DNA from: Candidatus Aminicenantes bacterium UBA876
Lineage (GTDB): Bacteria; Acidobacteriota; Aminicenantia; UBA2199
Length of the DNA stretch: 21,581 bases
Reading direction: 5' to 3'
Assembly: GCA_002294665.1 (NCBI GenBank)
Contig: DBFQ01000084.1
Span: forward strand, 1 to 21,581
Shown piece after piece: positions 1 to 8,297 of this stretch. The notes beneath the pieces were generated by a model. That model was not told where the DNA came from. It searched no databases and saw nothing but the letters and a program-made list of their open reading frames with translations. The stretch's first letter is position 1; the number at the start of each line of letters is the position of its first letter. A program made the translations under genes and the position numbers.

Positions 1-95
1 AAATCCCGGTCGTAAATCCTCGCGATCACGCTGCCGTCGTTCAACGGCAGTCCGGTACGGGCATGGATGAAACGGGCGATCAGTTTGACCATCAT
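1..95 (-). CDS. 5' end of an unidentified gene (runs off the left edge)
   Basis: Only about 31 codons are present. The start is ATG at 95 (a second ATG follows at once, at 92). An AGGAG ribosome binding site lies 7 nt upstream of the first ATG, which makes a real gene start likely. The visible protein begins MMVKLIARFIHARTG and goes on with a polar stretch of alternating character that could be a beta strand; there is no signal peptide. I do not recognise the family from so few residues. The gene lies 43 bp downstream of ygiQ on the same strand, so it may be co-transcribed with it. Confidence 0.55.
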   Translation of the reverse strand, partial: MMVKLIARFIHARTGLPLNDGSVIARIYDRD

Positions 96-126
96 GATAC
101 CACTCCTGTAGTGATTATCATCGATT

Positions 127-146
127 CCGCTTGAACGATCAAGCGG
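127..146 (-). other. Perfect 8-bp inverted repeat spanning the ygiQ stop codon
   Basis: CCGCTTGA and TCAAGCGG form a perfect 8-bp stem with a 4-nt loop. The ygiQ TGA stop (139-141) is in one arm. No T-run follows on the minus strand, so it is not a classical intrinsic terminator. It could stabilise the mRNA 3' end or weaken read-through into the next gene. Confidence 0.5.
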
Positions 147-1749
147 GTTCGACGGATCCGGAGCGTGCGTAGATGCCGGCTTTGCGTCTTTCCAATTCAT
201 GTTTGTCCCGGCATACGGCAACAGGGTTGCCGCGCTCATCCATGCCGGCTGCAAAAAGGGCCGTGGAAAGCAATCCGGGTGCGGGTGTAAAGATTTGCGC
301 GTCCACACGACTCACCCCCAGATTTCGCAGGACCCGGCCCGCATCGCGAATGTGCCGTTTTTCCTCACCCGGGTGCCCGATGATAATGTATGCCGCCAGA
401 TCCACGCGGCGCTTCAGGCCGCGATTGATGTCAGCGAAAAGGGCGCAGAAGTCCCGGAATACCTGAAAAGGCGGTTTGCCCATGTAATGGAGCACTTCAT
501 CGTGGATATGTTCCGGGGCCACCCGCAGAAAAGATCCGCTGTGAAAGCGCATGATCTCTTCCAGCAATTCCGGGTTTTTCAACATCAGGTCGTGGCGAAC
601 ACCCGATGCCGTAAACACCTTGCGCACGGCCGGATGCCGCCGGATACGACGCAGAAGCTCCAGATAAGCGGTACCGGCAGGGCTTTTGAATGAGTTCATG
701 CCGTACATTTCGGCGGTGGCGCCGCCCACATCGGCCACGACACCCTGCCAACGGGGATGGTGCGAGATTTGATCAACTTCCTGCAGGATGGATTCAACTG
801 AACGCGAAACCACTTTCCCGCCCTGGATGCGGCACACGGCGCAGAATGCGCAACGCCCCAGGCAGCCGCGGTGGGATGTAATCGAAAACAGGTTCATGGT
901 CAGGGCCGGAGACATGGTTTGATTTCCGATGTGGGCGCGGCGGTATTCCCGGTTGTAAATCGAGTCCAGGTCTTTCCCGCTGTAGACAGCGTCCGGCAAC
1001 CTCACGACCCAGCGGTCATTGTGCCGCTGGCAGGTTCCCCGAACCGCCGCCGCGGCGCTGCGCTGCACGGCATACGCGCGCAACAATTGCGCCGGATGAT
1101 CCGTAAGTTCATCAAAAGCGGGCAATTCCTCGAAATCGGCTTCCGGGGGTTTTCGGGATTGAATCATCGCGGTGCCCGGAATGCCCATCTCCCCTATCGG
1201 AATGCCGGCGGCAACACCCCGGGCAACCGCGCAGATCTGCAACTCGCCCATTCCCGCTACGGCCAGGTCCAGGCGCGCGTCCAGCAGTATCGAACGGCGT
1301 ATGCGCTGCTGCAGCAGGTCATAATGGGCATAAATCCGTTCACTGGTTTCCATGCCGCCCGCGATCACCATCACGTCCTTCCATGCCTTGCGGATTTGAT
1401 TGGCGAACGTGATCACGCAACGGTCGGGGCGGATGCGTGAAGCCGCACTGGGAGGTGAGTCCGGGAAATAGGCGCCACCGTGAATCTGGTAGAGGTCTTC
1501 CCTGCGCCGTTTCAACGTAGGGGTATAGTTCATGATCAGCGAATCCACCGGGCCGGGCACAATGGCGAAAAACAGTTCGGGACGTCCCAGGCGCAAAAAT
1601 TCGCGTTCGTCCTGCCAATGGGGTACATCCAGAATCCCCACACGGAAGCCTTCTTGTTTTAAAGCCGCCGCCAGCAATGCTTCCGGGAATGAAGGGTGGT
1701 CCGCGAACGGATAAGGCAACACCAGAATGACATCGTAAGTGCTTTTCAT
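139..1749 (-). CDS. ygiQ: YgiQ-family radical SAM protein (UPF0313), short form
   Basis: The 536-residue protein has the YgiQ architecture: an N-terminal cobalamin-binding-like region (DHPSF near residue 20, then GGMETS), then a radical SAM core with the [4Fe-4S] motif C296-x3-C300-x2-C303 in RGCLGRCAFCAV. The biochemical role of YgiQ is not established; the fold predicts SAM-dependent radical chemistry on an unknown substrate. Open reading continues 56 codons upstream of ATG 1749, but similarity to YgiQ begins right at MKSTYDVILV, and a good promoter (boxes at 1768-1796) would start transcription near 1760, so I chose 1749. No clear ribosome binding site precedes it. The protein is shorter than E. 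coli YgiQ (over 700 residues): the C-terminal tail is cut soon after the FTPAPG stretch, without a frameshift signature. Family assignment is confident, function is not. Confidence 0.9.
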   Translation of the reverse strand: MKSTYDVILVLPYPFADHPSFPEALLAAALKQEGFRVGILDVPHWQDEREFLRLGRPELFFAIVPGPVDSLIMNYTPTLKRRREDLYQIHGGAYFPDSPPSAASRIRPDRCVITFANQIRKAWKDVMVIAGGMETSERIYAHYDLLQQRIRRSILLDARLDLAVAGMGELQICAVARGVAAGIPIGEMGIPGTAMIQSRKPPEADFEELPAFDELTDHPAQLLRAYAVQRSAAAAVRGTCQRHNDRWVVRLPDAVYSGKDLDSIYNREYRRAHIGNQTMSPALTMNLFSITSHRGCLGRCAFCAVCRIQGGKVVSRSVESILQEVDQISHHPRWQGVVADVGGATAEMYGMNSFKSPAGTAYLELLRRIRRHPAVRKVFTASGVRHDLMLKNPELLEEIMRFHSGSFLRVAPEHIHDEVLHYMGKPPFQVFRDFCALFADINRGLKRRVDLAAYIIIGHPGEEKRHIRDAGRVLRNLGVSRVDAQIFTPAPGLLSTALFAAGMDERGNPVAVCRDKHELERRKAGIYARSGSVEPA

Positions 1750-1767
1750 GGGCTCTGGAACGATGCC

Positions 1768-1796
1768 ATCGTAATGGAGTTCAGACCGCAAGTCAA
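1768..1796 (-). promoter_or_regulatory. Sigma-70-type promoter of ygiQ
   Basis: On the minus strand TTGACT (1791-1796) is followed after 17 nt by TACGAT (1768-1773). Transcription would start near 1760, giving a 5' leader of only about 11 nt before ATG 1749. This position excludes the longer upstream reading frame. Confidence 0.55.
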
Positions 1797-1860
1797 CGCG
1801 GTGCAACTCTTTGGCTCCGGTTTGCGTATCAAGCAACAATACACTTGAATCGAGGGTGAA

Positions 1861-3681
1861 ATGAAAAAACACGCTTTTTCCGTGCTGTTGGCCATACTGA
1901 TGCTTTCCGCGTTGCATTCCATCGCTTCTGCGTCCCTACCGGAAACAGATCCGGGTGGCCTGCACCTGGTTGATGAGCCAGCCGCTCCCCCCAAGGCCAT
2001 TCAAGCGGGCTTTTTCTCAATCACGGCAAGGGATAGTGAAACCTATATGCGTTTTCTGGCTTCCGATCTGCTGGAAGGCAGAGAAGTGGCCACACCCGGA
2101 TACGATATAGCCGCGGAATTCGCTGCCGCATTGTTTCGCTTGTGGAGGTTGGAACCGGCCGGAGACTTTACTCGAACCCCGGCAAGACGGGATAACCATT
2201 CAAACGTTTCCGGCCGTGACGGCGCAAACTCTTCGCGCGGGTATTTTCAGGAATTTGTCATGCACGAGGTCCTGGCCACGGAGGGATCGATCCGCGTTGA
2301 AGCCGAAACGAACGGGATCCGGCGCAGCCGTTCTTATGCCAGCGGAGTCGATTACACTTCTTCGGCAATCGGAACATGGTCGCTGACGGCCCCGGTAGTT
2401 TTTGCCGGACATGGCATCGTGGAAAAGAAGTTGAATTACGATGACTACCGCGGCATCAATGTAAAAGACAAAATCGTACTGATTCTGAGTGAAGCCCCGG
2501 GCGCTGAAAACGCGGACAGTCCTTTTCACGCCGATGAGTACGATCAGCGGTATTTTCAACCGCAACGACGCATGCATGCGGGTGACCCCAGAGTGCGTAC
2601 GGCGGCTGAAAAGGGCGCCGCAGCCGTGTTGCTGGTTGAAAACCGTCCCGGCCGAAACCGCTATCTGGGAGCAAAAATCCTGGATCGGCAACGGATTGAT
2701 GATTCCAAGCCTGTCTTTGATCCCAGCCGCCGGCGCCTGCTCCTTCCCCACCCCGGAAAAAGAGATTCTTTCGCCCCGATCCCCAGTTTCCATATCTCCT
2801 TTCGCATGGCTGCGGAGATTCTGGAAATTTCGGGTGAACGGCTTGAAAAGCTGCAATCAACCATTAATTCGACGCTGAAACCAGCTTCGAGGCTTCTTTC
2901 GCAAGTCCGCCTGACACTGAATACAAACAGCCGCACCCGGCTGGTGCGCAGCCGCAATGTCCTGGCTGTGATTGAAGGCGCGGATCCGGAATTGAAAAAC
3001 GAGGTGGTCGTGATCGGCGCCCACCTGGATCATTTGGGGCGCAAAGGTCCGTACATCTTCAACGGCGCCGATGATAACGCTTCGGGGGTATGCGGCGTGC
3101 TGGAAGTGGCCCAGGCATTCGCTCTCAACCCGACCCGCCCGCAAAGAACAGTTGTGTTTGCGCTCTGGACCGGCGAAGAGTCCGGCCTGCTGGGATCTAG
3201 TTATTACGTGGCTCACCCGGCCTTCCCTCTGAAACGGACGGTGGCCAATCTCAACCTGGATATGATCAGCCGCATCTGGACCCGGGATCGGCTGCAACAT
3301 GTCAGCCGCTGGTGGGGAATCCGGCTGCCAGAACTTGAGGCTGAAAAAATCAAACCGGATCGTTTCCTGATGCTGTCCCGCTCCCGCGGCACATCCGCGG
3401 TCAGTGAAGCGTTGAAGAACGCCAACACCCTGGTGGGCATGCACCTCATGGTCCGGCCTTCAGATGGCTTCGGCGGCAGTGATCACGCGCCCTTTGCGTT
3501 CAACGGCATCCCCTGGATCTTCTTTTTCTCGGCCATGACCGAGGATTACCATATGCCTTCCGACAGCCTGGAGAAAGTCAGTTTCAGCCATCTGGAAAAC
3601 GTTTCCCGCCTGGTGTACGCAACCGCTTTCCACCTGGCGGGCTGGAAAGAGCAGGTGCCGCAGGCAGAAGCTTCAGAGTAA
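1861..3681 (+). CDS. Secreted M28-family zinc aminopeptidase with PA-like domain
   Basis: This 606-residue protein starts with a typical Sec signal peptide (MKKHAFSVLLAILML, likely cleavage after ASA near residue 24). The middle (about 190-290) resembles a protease-associated (PA) insert. The M28 catalytic domain shows the whole co-catalytic zinc set: H388-x-D390 in GAHLDH, D404/D405 in GADDNASG, E439-E440 in GEESGLLGS, D467 in NLDMISR and H542 in GSDHAPF. M28 enzymes remove N-terminal residues from peptides; this one would act in the periplasm or outside the cell. GAGGGTG just before ATG 1861 serves as ribosome binding site. The stop codon overlaps the 3' end of the convergent FprA gene by 9 nt. 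No convincing promoter was found in the 111-bp gap to ygiQ. The exact substrate cannot be read from sequence. Confidence 0.92.
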   Translation: MKKHAFSVLLAILMLSALHSIASASLPETDPGGLHLVDEPAAPPKAIQAGFFSITARDSETYMRFLASDLLEGREVATPGYDIAAEFAAALFRLWRLEPAGDFTRTPARRDNHSNVSGRDGANSSRGYFQEFVMHEVLATEGSIRVEAETNGIRRSRSYASGVDYTSSAIGTWSLTAPVVFAGHGIVEKKLNYDDYRGINVKDKIVLILSEAPGAENADSPFHADEYDQRYFQPQRRMHAGDPRVRTAAEKGAAAVLLVENRPGRNRYLGAKILDRQRIDDSKPVFDPSRRRLLLPHPGKRDSFAPIPSFHISFRMAAEILEISGERLEKLQSTINSTLKPASRLLSQVRLTLNTNSRTRLVRSRNVLAVIEGADPELKNEVVVIGAHLDHLGRKGPYIFNGADDNASGVCGVLEVAQAFALNPTRPQRTVVFALWTGEESGLLGSSYYVAHPAFPLKRTVANLNLDMISRIWTRDRLQHVSRWWGIRLPELEAEKIKPDRFLMLSRSRGTSAVSEALKNANTLVGMHLMVRPSDGFGGSDHAPFAFNGIPWIFFFSAMTEDYHMPSDSLEKVSFSHLENVSRLVYATAFHLAGWKEQVPQAEASE

Positions 3682-4863
3682 CCGCTCCGCCATCGCCCGG
3701 CCCAGCTGGCGGCAGGCGGACAGATCGGCATCGCCGGGAGCGTTTCTGGCCTCCACTACCGGGTTGAGCAATTCATTGCCGGGCTTTTCAGCGAATTCGC
3801 GGATGGCCGAAACCGCGCCCCCGCTCCAGCTGAAGGTGCCGAAAATCCCCAGCAGGCGGTTCTTCAACTGGTCGTTGTCCAGGATGGACAGCAGGCTTTC
3901 CATGGAAGGGGAAGGTTTGGTGTTATACGCGCTGCCGGCCAGCATCAGGCCTTTGAAACGCCAGATGTCGCGCAAAACAAAAGACAGGTGGGAGCGCGAC
4001 AGGTTGTGCACGCGGATGCTGCGGACCCCCTGGTCGATCAATGAACGGGCAACGGCTTCCACCATCGTCTGGGTGTGCCCGTACATGGATGAATAGGCGA
4101 TCACGACTCCCGCTTCGGCTTCCTGGCGGCTCCAGCGATCATAGCGTTGAATGATGTACTCCGGTCGACTGCGATATACCGGTCCGTGGGTCGGCGCCAC
4201 GACATTAATGTCAAGGCCGTCCAGCTTCTTTAATGCACGCTGCACCATCGGGCTGTACTTGGCCACGATGTTGGCGTAATAGCGCAGGGTTTCATTCTCA
4301 CGCGAGTCCAGATCGACTTCATCGTCGAATACGCCTCCCCACAACGCACCGAATCCGCCGAAAGCGTCCATGGAAAAGAGTGTTCCCGTGGTGGTCTCCA
4401 GGGTCATCATGGTTTCAGGCCAGTGAACCATCGGCGTGAGGTGAAACTCCAGCTTATGGGCACCCAGATCCAATTGGTCGCCGTCCGCGATGACCTTCAG
4501 ACCGGAATCGATGCCATAGAATCCCTTGATGAATTCAACGGTGCGTGAATTGCATACGATTTCCATATCGGGATACAGATCACGAAGCACTGTGATGCAG
4601 CCGGAATGGTCCGGTTCCATGTGGTTGATGACGAGGTAATGGATGGATTCATTCTCCCCGAGGGCATGCTGAATTTTTTCCAGGAATTGGGGCATGAAGC
4701 CTTTTTTCACAGTGTCGAGCAGGGTGTTTTTCTGATCGCGGATCAGGTACGCGTTGTAGCTGACGCCTTCAGGCAACGGCCAGATCGATTCAAAAAGATC
4801 GGTCTCAAAATCGTTGACGCCAATCCAGAATATATCTTTGGTCATCTCAATGGCGTTTTTCAC
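3673..4863 (-). CDS. fprA: FprA-type flavo-diiron protein (oxygen/NO reductase)
   Basis: The 396-residue protein consists of a metallo-beta-lactamase-like diiron domain followed by a flavodoxin domain (about 252-396). The diiron ligands are all visible: H81-x-E83-x-D85-H86 (HMEPDH), H147, D166 and H226 (PTHGPVY). The FMN phosphate loop is SSMYGHT at about 258-264. Family members reduce O2 to water and/or NO to N2O in the cytoplasm, with electrons from rubredoxin or similar carriers, and protect anaerobes. No rubredoxin gene or fused rubredoxin domain is present here. The start is GTG 4863, chosen because AGGAGG lies 7 nt upstream; the reading frame extends further up but into the promoter boxes (4901-4929). 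Which gas is preferred cannot be told from sequence. Confidence 0.93.
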   Translation of the reverse strand: MKNAIEMTKDIFWIGVNDFETDLFESIWPLPEGVSYNAYLIRDQKNTLLDTVKKGFMPQFLEKIQHALGENESIHYLVINHMEPDHSGCITVLRDLYPDMEIVCNSRTVEFIKGFYGIDSGLKVIADGDQLDLGAHKLEFHLTPMVHWPETMMTLETTTGTLFSMDAFGGFGALWGGVFDDEVDLDSRENETLRYYANIVAKYSPMVQRALKKLDGLDINVVAPTHGPVYRSRPEYIIQRYDRWSRQEAEAGVVIAYSSMYGHTQTMVEAVARSLIDQGVRSIRVHNLSRSHLSFVLRDIWRFKGLMLAGSAYNTKPSPSMESLLSILDNDQLKNRLLGIFGTFSWSGGAVSAIREFAEKPGNELLNPVVEARNAPGDADLSACRQLGRAMAERLL

Positions 4864-4900
4864 TTGAAAACCTCCTGATACCCACCATGGCAAGATTGCT

Positions 4901-4929
4901 ATTGTAAACGCTCCGTTTCCTGAATACAA
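4901..4929 (-). promoter_or_regulatory. Promoter of fprA
   Basis: Minus strand TTGTAT (4924-4929), 17-nt spacer, TACAAT (4901-4906). The leader would be about 30 nt and contains the AGGAGG site used by the GTG start at 4863. Confidence 0.6.
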
Positions 4930-4936
4930 CCCGGAG

Positions 4937-4964
4937 TTGCAGAGAACCGGCTGTATGATATAAT
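4937..4964 (+). promoter_or_regulatory. Promoter of the subtilase gene, with extended -10
   Basis: Plus strand TTGCAG (4937-4942), 16-nt spacer, perfect TATAAT (4959-4964) preceded by TG at 4956-4957 (extended -10). The expected start is near 4971, about 36 nt before ATG 5007. It lies back-to-back with the fprA promoter, their -35 boxes only 7 nt apart. Confidence 0.65.
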
Positions 4965-5006
4965 GGCTTTTCTTGAAAACGGCACACCGATTGAGAGGAG
5001 GATTTC

Positions 5007-6782
5007 ATGCGAAACAGATACTTCCCGGGCCATGGCGTCGGTTTTTTGCTCGTCCTGATGACGATGCTCATCACCCCCGTTGTGAATGCCGCTGGAGACA
5101 CCAGCGACTCGAAAACGGACCTGATGCAGAAAGTCCGCGATCGGGGATACATTCCGGTTATCGTGCAGATGCAGGTTCCCCATATCGAAACCCTTACCGC
5201 GGATTGCATCCGTTACTCCGGCCCCGACACCGATCTTCGGGAACCGCAGAAATCCATGGAAGCCGACCTGAGGCTGGAGGCGGCCATCCGCAATGTCGCT
5301 GAAGAGGTCCTGGCCGCTCTGGCCGGCAGCGAATACGAAATTCATCACACCTATTCAACCCTGCCCCTCCTGGCCCTGCACGTAACACCGCAAAGCCTTG
5401 GGCAATTGCAGGCATCGCCTCAAGTTGTGCGGATTGCAGAAGATCGCCTGACACGGATCCCCGAATACAGAGTCACCGCTCCGTCTTCCCCTGAAACGTC
5501 ATCACCCATGATGGCCGAAGCGGTAGAGCTGATCCGTGCCGACAGCGCCTGGCTGGCCGGATACACCGGCGCCGGGCAATACGTGGCGGTTCTCGATTCC
5601 GGAATCCGCCGTGCGCACGAGGCTTTTACCGGCAAAGTCGTCGTGGAACAGTGCTATTCATTGAAAGGTAACTGCCCCAACGGCGAGAATTCAATGTCCG
5701 GTCCCGGCGCCGCGCGTATGCATCCGCCGCAATACTATGGATATGATCACGGCACTCATGTCTCCGGGATCGCTACCGGCAATGACGGCGGTTCTTTCAG
5801 GGGGGTTGCCCCGGACGCGAACCTGATCAATATCCAGGTTTTTTCGCGTTTCAGCGCAGATGAGTGCAATTCGAATGAACCCTGCGTCATGTCCTACAAT
5901 TCCGATCAGGTCAAGGCGCTTGAGTTCGTTTTCAGCAAGCGCAACCAATTGCGGATCGCCTCCGTCAACATGAGCCTCGGCGGCGGCGAATACGACAGTG
6001 CCGTTGAGTGCGACATGGACAATCCGTATGTGAAACAAGCCATTGATAACCTGCGCGCGGCCGGGATCCCCACGGTGATCTCTTCCGGGAACGAGGCGCT
6101 GTGCAATGGCATCAGCGCGCCGGCCTGCGTCTCTTCCGCCATTTCCGTGGGTGCGACGACCAAGGGCGACCAGGAAGCCAGTTTCAGCAATTTCCATCCC
6201 CAATTGCTCGATTTCTTTGCACCCGGGCAAAGCATCCGTTCCGCCACCGGCGGCAGCAATAGCAGTTACCAGTACTGGGGCGGCACGTCAATGGCGGCGC
6301 CGATGCTTGCGGGCGGATTCGCCCTTTTCCGCCAGTATTCCCGCGACGTGCCTCTGGACGAACTGCTGACCGCGTTGCACTATTCCGGTCAAGGCGTGCT
6401 GACGAAATGCCAGACCGGTGTCGAGAAGCCCCGTATCAATGTCGGGGAAGCGCTCATGAGTCTGATGAGCATTGCGCCTCCCGTCAATATCCAGGGCAGC
6501 CAGTCCAACAACCAGTCGCTGATGCAGACCGAGTACATCAACACCCTGACCTGGGAGGCAAACCCGCTGAATAATGATAAGAACGTGGTGGCGTATCGTG
6601 TCTACCAGATGGTTGATGAAGACAAGGTTCTATTGGCCGAGGTGGACGGCGCCACTTTTGCTTTCCAGCACCGCCGCGTAGGCAAACGCAATGAAATGCG
6701 TTATGCGTTTACCAGCGTGGATGGAGAAGGTGAAGAGAGCGGACCTTCGGTTTTCGTGCTGAAATTCGGTGTGGAGCAATAA
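5007..6782 (+). CDS. Secreted S8 subtilisin-like serine protease, cysteine-rich, with C-terminal FnIII-like domain
   Basis: The 591-residue precursor has a Sec signal peptide (hydrophobic core near 11-25, ending VNA), an I9-like propeptide (about 45-155), a peptidase S8 domain and a C-terminal beta domain of fibronectin-III character (about 505-591). The catalytic triad is D197 (VLDSG), H248 (HGTHVSG) and S428 (GGTSMAAP); the oxyanion asparagine is N362 (SSGNE). The mature part has many cysteines in close pairs (CYSLKGNC, CNSNEPC, CNGISAPAC), pointing to disulfides and an exported enzyme. AGGAGG lies 5 nt before ATG 5007. It is the first gene after a strong promoter, with rfaE1 following after a 28-bp gap that holds a stem-loop. 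It probably digests extracellular protein; a maturation role is possible but not indicated. Confidence 0.93.
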   Translation: MRNRYFPGHGVGFLLVLMTMLITPVVNAAGDTSDSKTDLMQKVRDRGYIPVIVQMQVPHIETLTADCIRYSGPDTDLREPQKSMEADLRLEAAIRNVAEEVLAALAGSEYEIHHTYSTLPLLALHVTPQSLGQLQASPQVVRIAEDRLTRIPEYRVTAPSSPETSSPMMAEAVELIRADSAWLAGYTGAGQYVAVLDSGIRRAHEAFTGKVVVEQCYSLKGNCPNGENSMSGPGAARMHPPQYYGYDHGTHVSGIATGNDGGSFRGVAPDANLINIQVFSRFSADECNSNEPCVMSYNSDQVKALEFVFSKRNQLRIASVNMSLGGGEYDSAVECDMDNPYVKQAIDNLRAAGIPTVISSGNEALCNGISAPACVSSAISVGATTKGDQEASFSNFHPQLLDFFAPGQSIRSATGGSNSSYQYWGGTSMAAPMLAGGFALFRQYSRDVPLDELLTALHYSGQGVLTKCQTGVEKPRINVGEALMSLMSIAPPVNIQGSQSNNQSLMQTEYINTLTWEANPLNNDKNVVAYRVYQMVDEDKVLLAEVDGATFAFQHRRVGKRNEMRYAFTSVDGEGEESGPSVFVLKFGVEQ

Positions 6783-6784
6783 CA

Positions 6785-6800
6785 GATCCGGCAGCGGATC
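6785..6800 (+). other. Stem-loop between the subtilase gene and rfaE1
   Basis: GATCCG and CGGATC (6-bp arms, GCAG loop) lie between the subtilase stop (6780-6782) and the rfaE1 start (6811). No T-run follows, so full termination is unlikely. It may tune the relative expression of the two genes or mark a processing site. Confidence 0.4.
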
Positions 6801-6810
6801 CAGGCAAGGC

Positions 6811-7797
6811 ATGCAACGGTTGATTTCCGCTTTTAAAGGTCAGCGCGTTGCCGTCTGGGGTGATTTTATCCTCGATGAATACATCTATACCCGGGCATCA
6901 CGTGTTTCGCGTGAAGCCCCCGTACTGATCTCGGAATTTGAAAGCCAGGAGTTCCGCCTGGGCGGTGCCGGCAATGTGGCGGCCAATATCCGCACCCTGG
7001 GAGGCGAGCCTTTCCCCATCGGATTTATCGGCAACGATGACGGTGGTGAAATCCTGCGCCGGGTGCTGGATCGTCAAGGGATTTGTGACAAGGGCCTGGT
7101 CGCGGTGACGAATTTCACGACTCCCCGCAAAACGCGTATCCTTTCCGGCGATCACCATACCCGCAGACAACAGGTTTTACGCATCGACCGCTTGAATCGC
7201 ATGCCATTGACCGACGAGCAGCGTTCAAGCCTGCTCGATCGCCTGGCCGAGGTCATCGATCAATGCGGTTTCCTGGTGATTTCAGACTACCTCAACTGCT
7301 CGGTTCGGCCCGATGACTTCAATGTCCTGCGTGCGCGCTCCAGCCTGCCTCCGGTTGCGGTTGATTCGCGGCGTCACCTGCGCTCATTTACAAGCGTACG
7401 CGTGGCCACTCCCAACCTGACGGAACTGCAACGCCTTTTTCCAGAAAGCGACTTTCAAAATGAATCAGAATACCTGCGCGCGGCGATGAGCCTTCACGAG
7501 CAAATCAACAGTGACGGCTTGCTGCTGAAACGGGGCGACGAAGGCATGTTGCTGCTGGAACGCAATCGATCCCCGCAGCGGATCGGGATCTATGGCTCCC
7601 GCGAGATCGTGGACGTAACCGGAGCGGGTGACACCGTCATCGCGGTGATCGCTCTGGGTCAGGCATCGGGGGGGGATCTGTTGTCCTGTGCCCGTATCGC
7701 CACTGTTGCGGCCGGATTATCCGTCATGAAAGCCGGGGCCGCCACCATAACCCCTGCTGAATTGGAGCAGGCATTGACTTCAGGGAATTTTTCGTGA
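6811..7797 (+). CDS. rfaE1: D-glycero-beta-D-manno-heptose-7-phosphate kinase (RfaE1/HldE kinase domain)
   Basis: This 328-residue PfkB-family sugar kinase matches the kinase half of HldE. It shows the N-terminal GD-x2-LDEY strand, the glycine-rich substrate motif GGAGNVAANI (from residue 51) and the C-terminal ATP/anion-hole motif DVTGAGDT with the catalytic base D274. It phosphorylates heptose 7-phosphate at C1 on the way to ADP-heptose for the LPS inner core. ATG 6811 was chosen because family similarity starts there; an in-frame GTG at 6769 would overlap the subtilase gene. The ribosome binding site is weak (AAGG very close to the ATG), consistent with coupling to the gene upstream. The stop overlaps the start of rfaE2 (GTGA, 4 nt), so the two activities that are fused in E. 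coli HldE are made here as coupled separate proteins. Confidence 0.88.
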   Translation: MQRLISAFKGQRVAVWGDFILDEYIYTRASRVSREAPVLISEFESQEFRLGGAGNVAANIRTLGGEPFPIGFIGNDDGGEILRRVLDRQGICDKGLVAVTNFTTPRKTRILSGDHHTRRQQVLRIDRLNRMPLTDEQRSSLLDRLAEVIDQCGFLVISDYLNCSVRPDDFNVLRARSSLPPVAVDSRRHLRSFTSVRVATPNLTELQRLFPESDFQNESEYLRAAMSLHEQINSDGLLLKRGDEGMLLLERNRSPQRIGIYGSREIVDVTGAGDTVIAVIALGQASGGDLLSCARIATVAAGLSVMKAGAATITPAELEQALTSGNFS

Positions 7798-8288
7798 TTC
7801 CGGGTATATCCGATTGTGTGATGTCCGACCTGGACGCGCTAGCCGCCCGGGTCAGGGAACTTAAATCCAGGGGCCGCTCAATCGCCCTGGCCAACGGCGG
7901 ATTTGACCTTTTTCATGTGGGGCATGCACGTTACCTGAGAGCCGCCGCCGAAATTGCCGATATTCTTGTAGTGGCGGTCAATTCAGACCAGTCCCTGCGC
8001 CGCCTGAAGGGGTCCGGCCGCCCGGTGTTGCCCCTGGAAGAACGCGTCGCCATTTTATGTTCCATAGAAGGGGTTGATCTCGTGTTTGCCTTTGACGAAC
8101 CCACCGTGTCCACGGTATTGCTGGCCCTCGAACCCGACTTTCACTGCAAAGGCGGGGATTATTCCGTGGAATCCGTCCCTGAGGCCGACGTGGTGCGCAG
8201 TTTCGGCGGCAAGGTCGTCATCGTGGGGGGCGACAAGGTGCAGTCAACTTCATGGCTGCTGCGGAAAAGCGGCGCCTCCGGCGCATAG
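7794..8288 (+). CDS. rfaE2: D-glycero-beta-D-manno-heptose 1-phosphate adenylyltransferase (RfaE2)
   Basis: This 164-residue protein is a small cytidylyltransferase-fold nucleotidyltransferase. ANGGFDLFHVGH holds the nucleotide-binding H41-x-x-H44, and a late WLLRKSG stretch replaces the usual STT-type end. It transfers AMP to heptose 1-phosphate, the last step but one to ADP-L-heptose. The start is GTG 7794, overlapping the rfaE1 stop by 4 nt and preceded by AGGGA at about 7 nt; an ATG at 7821 is a possible alternative that keeps the whole domain. The stop is TAG (8286-8288), and the reading frame continues open without another stop straight into the GT9 gene nine nucleotides later. Confidence 0.88.
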   Translation: MIPGISDCVMSDLDALAARVRELKSRGRSIALANGGFDLFHVGHARYLRAAAEIADILVVAVNSDQSLRRLKGSGRPVLPLEERVAILCSIEGVDLVFAFDEPTVSTVLLALEPDFHCKGGDYSVESVPEADVVRSFGGKVVIVGGDKVQSTSWLLRKSGASGA

Positions 8289-8297
8289 GAATCGGGC

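Noticed and set aside
1750..1917. 56-codon upstream extension of the ygiQ frame
   Set aside because: Promoter boxes at 1768-1796 lie inside it, and family similarity begins only at ATG 1749; it also overlaps the start of the M28 gene.
2200..2856. Long open frames antisense to the M28 gene (and similar ones opposite other genes, such as 12461-13345 and 19736-20839)
   Set aside because: They lie opposite genes with complete catalytic motifs, have no recognisable domains and no ribosome binding sites; they are typical by-products of the base composition.
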